From the NCBI GenBank assembly GCA_032622095.1, contig CP136069.1, forward strand, positions 161,249,043 to 161,313,042: a stretch of 64,000 nt of DNA, given 5' to 3'. The stretch is from Siphonodentalium dalli. Lineage: Eukaryota; Mollusca; Scaphopoda; Gadilida; Siphonodentaliidae. A model generated the notes under the pieces. That model had not been told where the DNA came from, did not search any database, and saw only the letters and a list, made by a program, of their open reading frames with translations. Below, piece by piece: positions 11,355-24,615 of this stretch (position 1 is its first letter; the number at the start of each line of letters is the position of its first letter). Position numbers and translations under genes: made by a program.

Positions 11355-12574
11355 ATCCCCCGCCAAATTGAAAATTTGCGGGTGATATAGGAATGGGTTC
11401 CGTCTGTCCGTCCGTTCGTCCGTCCGTCTGTCCCGAATTTGATCGAGTTAGAACTTGAACATATGTCTACGGATATCAAAGATATTTGGTATATGAGTTC
11501 ACCTGACCGTTACCTAGAATGCGTTCTCAAGCCAGGTCCGGCAGGATATTTTTACCAGAGTTATTGGACTTTGTTTATTATTTTTGTTGAATTTACCAAA
11601 TAACATATAGACGACGTCACAGGGCTCATTTCCACAAATCTCTATGGATTTCAAAGATATTTGGTATATGAGTTCACCTGACCATTACCTAGAACGAGTT
11701 CGCATGCCAGGTCCGGCCGGTTATTTTTACCGGAGTTATTGGACTTTGTTTATTATTTACCAAATAGCATATAGACAACGTCACAGGGCTCATTTCCACA
11801 AATGTCAACGGATTTAAGAGATATTCGGTAAATGAGTTCACATGACCAGTATCTAGAATGAGTTCGAAAACCAGGTCCGGCCGGTTATTTTAAGCAGAGT
11901 TATTGGACATTGTGTATTTTTGTGTGTGCAAATGGACGACGTCACAGGGCTCATTTCCACAAATGTCAATGGATTTAAGAGATATTCGGTAAATGAGTTC
12001 ACATGACCAGTATCTAGAATGAGTTCGCAAACCAGGTCCGGCCAGTTATTTTAAGCAGAGTTATTGGACTTTTTAAAATTTGTTACAATAATCTGCACTG
12101 GTGATTTCAATTTCAACATCCATCAGGAGAAATATGTGTCCCAACTTGAAAACATCTTCAAAATACATCAATCTGTTGTGCAGCCGACACATATACTTGA
12201 AGGAACACTCGACCTACTTCTCTCTAATATTAAAATGGACACACATGCTTTTCCAGTTCTGTACACAGACCACCATGTGATATGGGCTGTCAAGAAGTAA
12301 AATGTCATTCTAAGAATATTTATGCATGATTATGGAGATATTGAGGTATATTTTATCAAATATATATATTTTAAAAATTTTGCTCAAAATTTATATCAAC
12401 GGATTTAAAAGAGTTTTGGTATATTTGTTCCCATGACTAGTACCTAAAATGAGTTCGCGAGCCTGGCTTTTTGACAAAATCCCACCTCTTATTTACCACG
12501 TAATGAGAACGTAAACTTTATTGAGAATGCACGTCCCCAACTGCACATTTCGGCGGGGGATACCGCCGTCTCCG
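11355..12574. mobile_element. Element nested in the left foldback arm
   Basis: The insertion starts near ATCCCCCGCC and ends near GGCGGGGGATA followed by CCGTCTCCGACGG, so its ends are short inverted repeats. CTTGTT on both sides (about 11,346 and 12,569) fits a small target duplication, and the mirror arm at about 13,090-13,105 shows the uninterrupted sequence. Inside, a diverged unit of about 140-180 bp is repeated four times from 11,440 to 12,065. It carries TGAGTTCACCTGACC, CAGGTCCGGC and GAGTTATTGGAC. An endonuclease fragment follows. A TCCGTCTGTCCGTCCG run is at 11,398-11,434. The class is unknown. Confidence 0.6.
12088..12300 (+). pseudogene. Endonuclease/exonuclease/phosphatase-type fragment of a retroelement
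   Basis: The 70-residue frame contains CTGDFNFNI, PTHILEGTLDLLLSN and YTDHHVIW in the order seen in the C-terminal half of APE-type endonucleases of non-LTR retrotransposons. These correspond to the GDFN motif, the T.…LD motif and the final S/T-DH motif. The N-terminal half with its catalytic Glu is absent, so it is a relic. The frame ends at a stop at 12,300. It sits within the nested element after the tandem units, so it was captured by, or left by, an earlier insertion there. Confidence 0.6.
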
Positions 12575-13848
12575 ACGGCTTGTTGTGTTTGATGCACCAA
12601 CTAATGGCTAAAATGTAGACAGTCATTTAATCTTATTAATGGTACTCAATCCGATTAAGCACCCCTAAATTACTATTTCTTTGGCTTCAGGGGTAAAACA
12701 TATTTGATTCGAGTCGAGGAACCCATCCATCAAAGCTCAGAGTGATGAGATATTGATTTTTGAAGTTTGTAATTTTCTCGAGATGTGTACTGATAATTGC
12801 CACAGAAACACTTATTCAAACGGACGAAGGTGGATAACTAAAAATAAATGGTAATACTAACGCAATTTTGACTGAGAACACCTTTTGACGGCGTGTTCTG
12901 TGCCACAAACAATAGATGAAAAAAAAACTTGATATCTGATCACTCTGAGCGTTGATGGGTAGGTTCGTCGACTCGGATCAATTATTTTTTACCCCCGAAG
13001 TCAAAGAAATAGTAATTTAGGGGTGCTTAATCGGATTGAGAACCATAAATAAGATTAAATGACTGTCTACATTTTAGCCATTAGTTGGTGCATCAAACAC
13101 AATAACAAGACCACTGCATTATATGAGAAGTGACTCACGATTAATGTTTCTGGCTCTATCACCCTATAACCGATGGCCTTTATTCGGGTGGGTAAAGTCT
13201 ATGGGGTGAGGTACATTTTGGAATGGCTCCCTTTGTAAAATGTATTAACGCAGTTTAGTTCAGATAATGACTATTTCCATTGTCGTGAATGTGATTTCGC
13301 TGTAGTTGGCTAAAATGTCCATGCTATGACATCATTCACTGAGAAGGGCTATAGCCCACCTAGGCTGATTGAGGAGGGTTGGTCTTAGCCCGCCCGGATT
13401 TCTGAGAATGCCACCCCTGGAAAGCCCATAACTCCGAAGGCCCGATTCTCCGAAACCCCATAATTCCGAAGGCCCGATTCTCCGAAGGCCCGATTCTCCG
13501 AAAATCCAGAATGAACTAGAATGCACTCAAAACACCCCCATGTAGTCGAACATGCACATAGCGAAGGGTATATGCTTATAGCAGGGGACCACATGTTTCA
13601 CGGTTACACACATTGCACCCAAACCAACGCATATACCAGTGGTGGTATCAAGCCCGGAAATAAGGTGCCTGACATTTGCAGAATGAGGTCCCCAGAGGGT
13701 GAATTTAGAGATATTACCCCGCATAGCGGCTAGCATCACCAAATTCACCCTTTGCTATGGGACCTCATTCTGTTCAGACATTGATCGAGTAGGGTTCAGT
13801 AGTCCGAAGGTTCAGTCCGAAGGTTCACTAGTCATTCCATATATGTCG

Positions 13849-13962
13849 CATTAGGGCGTTTAAACGCCGTAATTAGGGCGTTTAAACGCCGTAATTAGGG
13901 CGTTTAAACGCCGTATTAGGGCGTTTAAACGCCGTAATAGGGCGTTTAAACGCCGTAATTAT
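13849..13962 (-). repeat. 22-bp tandem array, 5 units (mirror copy)
   Basis: Five units of TTAGGGCGTTTAAACGCCG form the reverse complement of the array at 10,169-10,556, inside the right arm of the foldback element. The 18 versus 5 unit difference shows expansion or contraction after the arms formed. Confidence 0.9.
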
Positions 13963-13999
13963 TATTTTTTTGTGGCGCTACAGTGCTTCCGTACGAAGT

Positions 14000-15435
14000 G
14001 TTTGCAGAAGTCACTATCAGTGTTCGCCCTGCCGTTAGCCATTTTAGCATGTATGTACATGCATGCATATTCCATGTTTCATTATATCTATCTATATATA
14101 TAGCTGTTGTATACTGTCTCCATTTATATTTCCCGGTAACCATGTATGTTCATTTTATCTGATAATAAATATCATTTTAATAAAGCATATCTCTGACTGT
14201 CATCGTCAGCGTCCTGTCGCGATTATTTTGTGGTTAGTTCGACACTGACGTAATACGTTTTGGAAACAAAAGTGGGTGGTTCTCCAATCAGACAATGGAA
14301 CGCAATGCTGGTCAACAGATATGTACACTTATGTGGTGTAGATATCTATACTAATTTACTCACCAATCAATTGTTGTTTGACTGTATCATGCATGGATTG
14401 GCTACTTAATCTGAGAAGGTAGCCACACAGTGATACACAATGAGCATTTGCGTCATACCAATTCATGTTCATGTTCAGTACCTGTACTCTGATGCCTGAA
14501 ATAGTTGTTTAAATGTATAAACCAAATATTCAGTATACATTGTAGATCATACTATAATATGCTATAATATTCCGTAAATATTATTTAGTATTGTAAAAAC
14601 TGTGTTAAACACGAATGCTGACCAGACATGTGCCGTGTTGTGTGACTTACCTAACAGTATGCTTACTTATTTGAATCATATAGTGAGTAAAATTAATTGT
14701 ATACCACCTATCCATGCCGTACATTATCACGTTACGTAAATATACCAGATTTTAAGACTTTTAGCTCGATGCTAACACTAATTAATAATCCCTCAATGTT
14801 AATATTTTGCATTATGTAATTAGCAGATATATACCTAATAACGTGAGGGACTCAGAATTTTTTTTTATAAATAATACATATACCCAATATTTAATTTTCA
14901 TTATATCTATTATTATAACTAATGGAATTTTAATATAACTAAATAACACAACATTCATAAAACCATTCACTCCACACTCTTTTTTCTCTTCTACCTTTCT
15001 ACAGTCTCAAAAAAATAAATAACGAAAGCGACAAAAACTGTTTAATTACCAACCATTAACTGTAATATACCTCATGTATTATCACAATGTATTTGTCTTT
15101 TTTCAAATACACATTTATTAAAAAAATAAAATAATAATATGCTTCGTTATCCTCTAATACGGTTTCCGATTCCGTATCCTGCATGGCAACATGGAATGCA
15201 GGTGAGCTATGGAGAAACTCGCATGACAACAGGGAAACCACGTGTATGGGCTACGTTTCTAAAAATATTGGTTTACATGGGCTACGAGAAATAACCACGA
15301 GTCTTTGGCGAGTGGTTGACCAACCATTTTTAAGTTCTCAATCAGATCACAAATAAACGAACACATCTCTTCGTCCTGGAAAAAATGGGTGAATATGGAA
15401 GATATACGCGCGGAGTTAATAATAGAAGTGTGCTA
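14000..15435. other. Non-coding stretch
   Basis: AT-rich sequence with no supported gene or repeat. Short open frames here have no recognisable features. Confidence 0.4.
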
Positions 15436-15439
15436 TAAG

Positions 15440-16290
15440 GGTAGAACGAAATCGAAGTGGTGAACACATTTTATTACTTTGGTATTTTGTTTAGCCGATC
15501 TGGTTCAATCACGGTAACTAAGAAAGATTTATCAATGAAAGCAAAGAAAGTTATGTATGAAATTATGAAAATGCGCGTAGGCATAAGCTAACTATTGCAA
15601 AACAGATAAGACTCTTTGACACCTTAGTCGCACCAATACTATATTACGGGTGTGAGGTGTGGAGTGTGGGTGACAATTCTATCATCGAGGAAATACATAT
15701 GAAATTTTGCAAAATTATCTTAGTATTAAAAGCATCAACATCTTGTATGGTATATGGGGAGCTTGGGATGTATTCACTGAATATTGATATAAACTTAAGA
15801 ATAATGAAATTATGGATTAAGCTTGTTAAAAAATAAGAAAATCAGCTAAATGGGAAAATTTATAAACTTGCTTTATCCGTAGCCGATGAAACATAATTTG
15901 GGTCCCCATGGTTTAAATCGGTAAAAGTAAATCTGAATGAAGCAGGCATGTCTTTTATTTGGAGCGTAATATTTATAAACCTTTTAAAAACGGTTTTGTA
16001 AAGAATCATTTATTCTTCATGGATCAGATACTGATATAGTTACTCTAGTTCAATTAAAAACAGCGTATCACGTTTTATCAATTGAAGGTGGGCGTTGGAA
16101 TAAAACACCATTATCAGAGAGAACGTGCACTTTATGTGAAACAAATAATGTTGGTGGCGAGTATCACTTTGTACTTGAGTGCCTCTTTCCATCACAAGAA
16201 CGGACACTACACATAAAACTTCCATATTGTGAGTATCCCAAATGTCGGAAACTGTCCATTCTTCACTCAAATAGAAAGCCAAGCATCATA
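15440..16290 (+). pseudogene. Non-LTR retrotransposon (LINE), C-terminal fragment
   Basis: Broken plus-strand frames read KQIRLFDTLVAPILYYGCEVW, the typical post-RT segment of LINE reverse transcriptases, and then MVYGELGMYSLNIDINLRIM. After several stops they read RTCTLCETNN…GGEYHFVLEC, a CxxC…H…C zinc-knuckle-like C-terminus. The same motifs in the same order occur in the LINE at 41.7-44.3 kb, so both belong to one clade. The RT core is missing and at least three frame breaks are present, so this is a dead fragment. A TA microsatellite follows at 16,449. Confidence 0.75.
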
Positions 16291-16443
16291 CACAACAAGT
16301 GTAGATAACAAAGATTAAAAACAAAAGAGCGAGTTGCTCTCTAGTTCATATGAACCTTAGTTATTACAAACGTCATTTCTTTATATATTTCTATATGGAA
16401 TACCACGTTTGTTCTTAATGCCATTGTACAATGGTGAAAGAAT

Positions 16444-16448
<5 letters not shown>

Positions 16449-16485
<37 letters not shown>
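16449..16485. repeat. TA microsatellite
   Basis: About 18 uninterrupted TA dinucleotides. Confidence 0.95.
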
Positions 16486-16488
<3 letters not shown>

Positions 16489-18300
16489 GTAGGAATAGAG
16501 GATACTCTTGCGCTCAAAGTGTTGCACGTAATATCATAAATTGTATATCCAAATGGCATCACAATACATGATTCTTACACATGGAATATAAATAGTGGCT
16601 CACCTTGTCAGGTCGGAGCGATTATCATTGTGTTTATCGCGTTTAATCCGTCCCACCAATAAAGAAGTATTTATTTATTTACAACTGCGTGTACTTCAGA
16701 CGTTATAGCATGAAACGTGAACATCATAAACACATTAGTTCGAAATATTCAAGACGACAATTGTGTTTTTCATAGAGATGTCTCAATCAATTAATCAATC
16801 TAGTTTATCATATCTTCATGAAGATACAGATGTTTTAAAGATATGTCCAGGTGCTCCTCTGTTCTGGTGCTATGTACTGGCTAATAGTCTTCAGTTTAAA
16901 ATAAATGATGTTATGCAAGTATAGCAGCTACATGTGCCAGACACAGCGAGATTTTGAGTTTTTTATGTTAATCGATGAGTCTAAAAAATGAATGAAACCC
17001 TCTATTTCCTTTACCCTTGCCTTGTAAGATGTCACTATTGGATGATCCTGAAAAGTCATGTGCTACGGACTGCGTTTTCCTTTATCTCAGAAGTAACCAT
17101 ATTTGACTGCACACTGTGACCACTATTTTTGAACAGGCCTGCTCTACATTTCCATACCTCTTGGCAATTGTAACTTTTTTTGTGGAAAATATATTGAATG
17201 AACAGACTCAATCGTGTTATAATATATACATGAGCCATTATAATATGCAATCCTCTGACGATTCAAGGTACCTCAGTTTGAATGAATATATGTATCTCTT
17301 AAATAGATTGATATAAATATACTTTTAATGCTTTCTTCTATGTATCTGTGTTGCTAGACCATTATAGGAATGCCCTGATTTCCATCACCATATAAATATG
17401 ACAGTTGAGAAGATATAATTGTTCAAGCGACTTAATTCGGTCACCATTGGTCGAGATTGTGAAATTGGAATGCCAAAAACTCCTTAGAATGACATGGAGA
17501 TGGCCTGGGAGATGACTATATATAACTTTGTTGGATATCGGCGAATTGAACAATCTTATAAATGCTAGTGAATCTCCTCTCGCCATCCATTTTGATTGAT
17601 TGATTTTTTATTTGCACAATAACAAATGATATAACAACAAAATTATGAACAAGTATATGATAAGTATTGTATAGGAGCAGCATGACCATAGTTGGTCGTA
17701 TTCCTGCTGCCCCGGAATGATATATATACATAAGGATGGCGGATGAATTTAAAGATGTATTCAGGGTTTGATACTTTTAGATACGGCACCAATATATTTT
17801 ATAAAAATCTATTTCTGGGAAAGCCACTAGCTTTGTGGCGCTGAACAGTTTTACTATACGCAGAGTCGACACAATTTCATAGGTTATAAAATTATCAACA
17901 AAAAATCCAAAAAAATCTTATCTGTCAATTTAATTGTCACTCAAGTATTCCACTGAATTACATTAATTCTAGACTTGACTGATTATTTTCCCCAACGCAA
18001 ACGTATGTTATACATTATGGTGCTTATCAAGCAAGAGTGTCTACACGATATCAATATCCCTGAATACATCGTTAAGTATATGTGCTATACACATGCTGTT
18101 CCAAACTTGAACGCGAAGCTGAAATTAAAGAAACACAAACTTTATTTAGGGCATACTAGACTAAGTGTATACGCAATGTGGTTGCCTTGTTCCAATGCAA
18201 AGGATTAAAACAAGGTAACCGAGAAGGGCGGTGGATTCAGGGAGGATATATATACGGTCAACCAAAGTTGGCTTTATATAATGCTAAGACGTGAAGCTAA
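16486..18300. other. Non-coding stretch
   Basis: AT-rich sequence with short open frames only. None shows a recognisable domain, and no strong internal repeats are seen. Confidence 0.4.
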
Positions 18301-18309
18301 TACTTTTGT

Positions 18310-19345
18310 TTTTAGAACCAAACGACCCCAAATGTGAATTAATTCATCATCATATCATTAGAGAAGAACGTGCAGGAATTTGGTGGAATCAGTGCTAAAT
18401 ATATTTGTATACACTGTGGTGCAACTCCCTCATGCATGACTTGAACCGCGCCACTTTTATCATAGTTATTACCCCCCCCCCACATCTCTCACCCAAACGG
18501 CACCGATTTCGCGTCTTTAAACCACACGTTTATATTCCTCGTATCACGGAAAAGAATAATGTATCAATTTGGTTGAAATATGCGCTTAAAATAGCCCCTC
18601 CCCTGACACCAACAACGTCAGTTTTTGATGGTAATTGGCACTAAACATATTTTTATAAGTTTTTGGTGACCCTCCCGTCCCTATTTCGGACTCAAGCGGC
18701 GCCACTTTTGACATCATTAAACCAAATACTTAGACTCATTATAGAGATGAATATATATAAAATTTATGAAAATTGGCGAGTATACAAATTCGTATCAAAT
18801 TTAAAGCCACCATTGCATATCTCTCACCCAAAAAGGCACCAATTTGGCGCACTTAAACCACACGATTAGAGTCCTCGTATCATGGAGAAGAATATGTATC
18901 AATCAGGTGGAAATCGGCGCTAAACATATTGTTTATCAATGTTTGTGTCCTACTCACCCTCTAGGCACCCCTGACTCGAATGGCCCCACTTTTGACATCT
19001 TTAAACCACACAATTAGACTCCTGATATCATGGAGATTATTATTTGTAAGGTTGGTGCTAATCCGCGACTAAACACATTTTTATCAAATTTAGTGCCCAC
19101 CCCACCCCCATCTCTCACCAAAGCAGCACCAATATGACGTCTTTAAAATCACACGATTAGATTTCTCATATCATGGATAAGAATGTGTATCAAATTGGTG
19201 GAAATTGGCGCTAAAAATGTTGTGTATCAATTTTGGTGCCCCTCTCCCTTTCAGTGCACCCCTGACTCGAATGACGCCACTTTTGACATGTTTAAGCCAC
19301 ACCATTAGACACCTCGTGCCATGGGAATGAATTTGTATAAGTTTC
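18310..19345 (+). repeat. Degenerate tandem repeat, about 140-290-bp period
   Basis: Phrases of the type GCGCCACTTTTGACATC, TTTAAACCACACGATTAGA, CTCCTCGTATCATGG and GTGGAAATTGGCGCTAAA recur in order about six or seven times with much divergence and length variation. The same phrases occur in reverse complement at 32,375-32,930, so this is a dispersed family that forms local arrays. Confidence 0.7.
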
Positions 19346-19499
19346 GTCAACGGCGTCACTTTAGAAAATTCTAACCCTCGCCATTATCTTTCTCGTAAAA
19401 AGTTACTCCTATTAGACCCCCTTTGTGCCATCTAGGTGGTCCCATGTGAATTTCTATAGAACACAGACGGACAGACAGACATTCGTAAATATATATATA

Positions 19500-20990
19500 T
19501 ATATATATATACTAGAAGGTGACCCGACTTCGTCCGGGCTTTGACCTTGAATTGTCCATTTTGAAGGCCAAGGTCAGGTGGGGTCACGATTTGACCTGTC
19601 CAAAACACTGCCCGGACAAAAGTACCCGACAAAAGTACCCTTCGAAATCCATCTGGTTTTACCCGATTTGACCTCGAATTGATCATTTTGAAGGTCAAGG
19701 TCAGGTCGGGGTCACGACTCGATCCGCCCAAAACACTCAGTGGACAAAAGTAACCCCACGTATCAAATTTCGTCGAAATCCCATCAAAATTCGCGATTTG
19801 ACCTTGAATTGACCCGATTTCAAGGTCAAGGTCACGTCGCACGGGCAAATGAATATGCTTATGAGACTCCCCATACGAAAGTATCCCCACATACCAAGTT
19901 TCATCACAATCCCGTGATATTCGGGCGTTTGACCTTGAAATGACACCGATTTCAAGGTCAAGGTCAAGTCGCACGGTCAAATTAATGGGTTTATGCCACC
20001 CCCGGCCGAAGGTACTCCCACATACCAAGTTTCATCGAAATCCCGTGATATTCGGGCGTTTGACCATGAACTGGCCCTATTTCAAGGTCACATCGCACGG
20101 GCAAATTGATAGGCCTATGCCAACCCCCGATCGAACGTATCCCCACATACCAAGTTTCATCGAAATCCCGTGATATTCGGGCGTTTGAACTTGAAATTAC
20201 CCTATTTCAAGTTCAAGGTCACGTCGCACGGGTAAATTAATAGGCCTATGCCCGTTCCCGGCCGAAAATAACCCCCACATACCAAGTTTCATCGAAATCG
20301 GCTTGGCCGTTTTCGAGTTTATCGCGAACACACACACAGACAGACACACAGACAGACATATCTTCCAAAATATATAATAGAACTAGAAGGTGACCCGACT
20401 TCGTCTGGGCTTTGACCTTGAATTGTCCATTTTGAAGGCCAAGGTCAAGTGGGGTCACGATTTGACCAGTCCAAATCACTGCCCGGACAAAAGTACCCGA
20501 CAAACGTGCCCGTCGAAACCGACCTTGAATTGTCCATTTTGAATGTCAAGGTCAAGTGGGGTCACGATTAGATCAGTCCAAAACTCTGCCCAGACAAAAG
20601 TACCCGACAAACGTGCCCGTCGAAATCCATCCGGTTTTACCAGATTTTACCTTGAATTGATCATTTTGAAGGTCAAGGTCAGGTCGGGGTCACGACTCGA
20701 CCCGTCCAAAACACTCAGTTGACAAAAGTACCCCCATGTATCAAATTTCGTCGAAATCCCATCAAAATTGGCGATTTGTCCTTGAATTGACCCGATTTCA
20801 AGGTCAAGGTCACGTAGCACGGGCAAACGAATATGCTTATGAGACTCCCCATACGAATGTAGCCCCACATACCAAGTTACATCGAAATCCCGTGATATTC
20901 GAGCGTTTGACCTTGAAATGACCCGATTTCAAGGTCAAGGTCACGTCGCACGGGCAAATTAATAGGTTTATACCACTCTCCGACTGAAGA
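19500..20990. repeat. AAGGTCA-rich interspersed repeat, two tandem copies
   Basis: Two copies begin with CTAGAAGGTGACCCGACTTC at about 19,513 and 20,395. Each is preceded by an ACAGACAGACA run and a TA tract. Inside, units of about 120-130 bp alternate TTTGACCTTGAA with TTCAAGGTCAAGGTCA. I count about eleven such sites between 19,570 and 20,945. Unit phrases such as CACGTCGCACGGGCAAAT and CCCCACATACCAAGTTTCAT recur. The first copy ends near GGCCGTTTTCGAGTTTATCG at about 20,305. No coding capacity is credible. The long minus-strand frame at 19,432-20,028 is a by-product of unit lengths divisible by three. The class is unknown. Confidence 0.8.
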
Positions 20991-23900
20991 TACCACCAAA
21001 TAATATTGGATTTCCACCATTTCTACTGGGCCCGCCGTATCAAGTATGCCGTTGCTATAGCTGACGAATCCACAATAGAGCAAAATAGCTAAGCCCATGC
21101 GTGCATACATGCTGAAGCGGGGGGATACATTTCTTTGTGAAATAAAGTGTTCCCACGCCGCCATGGTAAGAGAAGCATACTATTAGCCATTCCATTTCTA
21201 ATATAAATAAGAATTTGATCATGCACGCGAACACCAGAAAGTAACAAAGACATTTATTTACCCGTCATTTTTGACGGGCAATCTCCTAATACTGATATAA
21301 AACATCTTACCCCCATAAATTGAGCCACACATGTGTCCTCCATATGAATACAATGTCGGTATACATACGGTCCACTCGACCAGGAATCAATCAACTGGAC
21401 ATATGCCATAACATGTAGATATAGTGATCATCTTGGGTCTGGATATGGACCTATGAGCTATAGAACCCATCTCAGTACAATTTTCCACCGAGCAATAGAC
21501 ATGACAATAACATTTTCAACTGGACCATATCTATCGGTGGCAGTTTTTCTAAATGAAAAATAATTATGATATTTCTAGGATTAAGAAAACTTAAGTTTCA
21601 TCCCATGAACTTCAGATACGCTATCATGTATATGTAAACTGCACTTTTGAAAAGTTTTATTTTACAGAAGTTATTGGTACCTGAAAACAGAACAATTTTG
21701 TTTGTACATGCCATACCAGTGTAGCAAATGGGGTTATGAATCAAAATATTGACGATTGTCATATATTGTGTCACAGCATCGCTTGTACCAAAGTTCAGTC
21801 TCATGATAAACTTATGCGGAAGCCCTGTTGAAGCTGTGGAACACTTGTTTATGCATTACCCCTTTTTATATACATGATCGTGCGGAATTGATACAAACCG
21901 TGATAAAATTTGGAGTATTATCCCGCGAAGCTCTTATTAACGGAGATATATTACTCTTAATATAACACTTAACGAGAACATAATTATAATATAAGCACAC
22001 CTCAAGTTCATAAACTCGTCCAGTGGGATGGTGACTGGTTGCAAATGAGCTCATGTAAACTCAGCCAAAATTTGGCACCCTTTCATGACGTCACACGCCG
22101 TCTATTATCTACACACTTATTGTAGCTTCAATATAGTGATCCCCTCATATAATTGTCTTCCTAACAGGGCGAGATCCATAAATTATATTTAATAACCCTC
22201 TTCTGGTTATGCCCCTTACAAATATTCCCTAATATGTATACACATGCTATAACAAATAGGAGAGTGGCAAGGAGGGGAAGTGTTTAGCACATTTCATCCA
22301 ATCTACTTTGTACTTATGAACTGTATTTACACACGAGTATGTATGAGGAAAATAAATATGTTTAAACCAGATACCAACAAAGCAAATTTCAAAAAGTGAT
22401 TCCTGACAGATTTTGAGAATAAAGCATTTTAAAATATCAGGACATTTTTGGGGGAAAACGTGCGTCTGGTCCTCAAACACCATGTATTCCTTCCACAATG
22501 TCTACCTTATTTATATAAATAAACATATTATTACACGATCCGACTCTTAATCCATTCATTAAGCCTACTCTAATGATATGCAAAAAAACGTTGCATAACA
22601 GGAAATATAGTTCCAGGTGTACCAAAATGTAGTATTGTTGCGCAAACGTAATTCGGAACCGGAGGGTGATGGACGAAGAAGAATCGGTGTCTGTAACTAG
22701 CATTGATATATTTTGAAAATGTATTTCACTAACTTTGCGCCATTAAATACGTCAAAGAGTCCTAATTATCTGGGGACTATTTCTTTGCGTGACAGCGGAC
22801 AAACAACGAATGGTTTCGTGAAATGTCAAGGCACGCCTTAAAGAAGTAGCTTTTAGTTTCACGTCCCATTTATTTATTCAACTATGTTTCATGTATGTTT
22901 TGGATAAGTAATAAATTGAATCTACAAAACCTTTTCTGACCGCTATAATGATCTTGCACAACGATCACACCAAAACGATCAATGATATACAACTAGGCAT
23001 TGCGATATTAGGATCAGTTCAGACCGAGTGCAACGCATGGTTCACGCTGTCATTGGCCAATTGCTTAATTTTTTATTGTTTTCGAAAATGGCAAAACAAA
23101 TTCATTTGGCCAAAGCGTTTTTTACCCAAAAAATCTTAGATCTAATTCAAAAACCCAAATTGATTTTATAATGGGAGCGACATAGGCTCGGTCCAGACAT
23201 AAATTGTAAATTTCGCTATAAACTGGTTACTCGCTGCAGATCCTATACATATAACACGAGTGAAATATCGTAAATACACGATTTAGATTAGGATTAACAC
23301 AAATTTAGATTAGGATGTGTTCAAATGTGTTTTTATCAGTTCGCGGTGGGACTGACGTTCAACCCTTAAGTATGTAGACTCTAACGTATTTTCAATCTAA
23401 ATATAAAACAGCTGAGTTCCTTAGAAGGATCAGCATATTTATGCCATTATTTGGATTGTATTGCCATGATAAATTATTGATTGTGTTGCTTTGATTTCTG
23501 GTGAGAGGTAGTTAACAAAACATCAGCCTAATTTACAGGCTGGTGGTCACCAAACAAAAAGAATCTGGCATATCGACGAGTTAGTTCATTGTGTTGGTTT
23601 ACATTACTTCACTGTCCTTACTCTTAATCATCTCATTAACTGCAATACATTACTTTATCCAACTACAACTTGAGCTACAGTGTCATTGTCACTTTAATTG
23701 TTTTTTAGTTTTTGGTTCTGTGGATTATTTCATTGGGCTGAACTATTTGAGACTGCATTTTCCTTCACTTTAAGACATTGGTTTTTGTTATATATAAATA
23801 GTTGTTTCGTATATATACAATTGGAATGCTATGTGCAATTCGGTGTTTTTCACCGAATACCTCCATCATATTCGTTGCTGAAACTGACTTGTATGTCATG

Positions 23901-24600
23901 AACTGATGTTTGCAAATAGTAAATAATAGGGCCATATCTGAATTTAAATAACAGTATCTTGTTAAACTTAGCAGACTACTATACCAAACTAGCATGCAAA
24001 ATGATACGAAAAAAGGCAACATTCACGAAACAGATAAGCATATATGTGTTTTATCAATTTGCTAACGCGTGCCCAGATGAACGGATGAACGACGTCATTT
24101 TCCGAACTGGCAACATTCGGTTGATTTCACCTTCTAATACAGTTTCGGGTTTCGTGCATTAAAAACTAAACCTAAATGCTGCGTGGTTCGGTTTATTCAG
24201 CTTAATCTCAACACTTTCTTGCGACGATTTTGTTCCTCTTAAACTGTTTATAGACAAGTTAGTAAGTGTATTTGTTCTCGGTAAAACGAGTTGTACATTA
24301 TTTCTCTTAACGTCTTATGACTGGAATTGGAGCAGTCCAGCAGTTGGTGCATGTTGGAAGGACTCTGATATATATTACGCATGTTACAAGCTCGAATTGT
24401 TCGGTGAAATATATTAAACACAGCATGTTTTTGTCGTTTAATACGCGGATATAGTGCCCAGTGGATCGGCATATTAGTTCACCCCGCTTCACATCGTGAA
24501 CAATATCCACACCACTGGGCAATATGCCCGAGTTGTCAACTCCAATCAATGCTCTATGTATTAATAGGTAAATAAGTTCTGATATACAATATACTATATC
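20991..24600. other. Non-coding stretch, probably intron or intergenic
   Basis: AT-rich with short chance ORFs and no strong repeats. If the PAN exon at 24.6 kb and the lectin exon at 7.7 kb are one gene, this lies in its intron. Confidence 0.4.
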
Positions 24601-24609
24601 AACCACAAT

Positions 24610-24615
24610 ACTCAC
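24610..24615 (-). promoter_or_regulatory. Splice donor of the PAN exon
   Basis: The minus strand reads GAG|GTGAGT, a strong metazoan 5' splice site directly after the PAN frame. It supports this being a first coding exon. Confidence 0.65.

Larger units (their letters stand above)
10135..13993. mobile_element. Foldback (long inverted repeat) transposon, 3.86 kb
   Basis: The left end (TACGGAAGCACTGTAGCGCC, 10,135 onward) is mirrored exactly at the right end (to 13,993). CGAAGT flanks both ends directly (10,129-10,134 and 13,994-13,999), a likely 6-bp target duplication. The left arm matches the right arm inward to about 12,760 and 12,930. A separate element at about 11,355-12,574 interrupts the left arm. 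Removing it leaves about 2.6 kb that is nearly all palindrome with a spacer of roughly 170 bp. Next to each end the arm carries a 22-bp tandem array, with 18 units on the left and 5 on the right. This resembles Foldback-type elements, whose terminal inverted repeats are built of short tandem units. No transposase is visible. The inner arm and spacer are related to sequence at 25,861-26,290. Confidence 0.82.

Noticed and set aside
19432-20028. 198-codon minus-strand ORF
   Set aside because: It lies entirely inside the AAGGTCA repeat. The same peptide phrases repeat because the DNA units do, and no domain is present.
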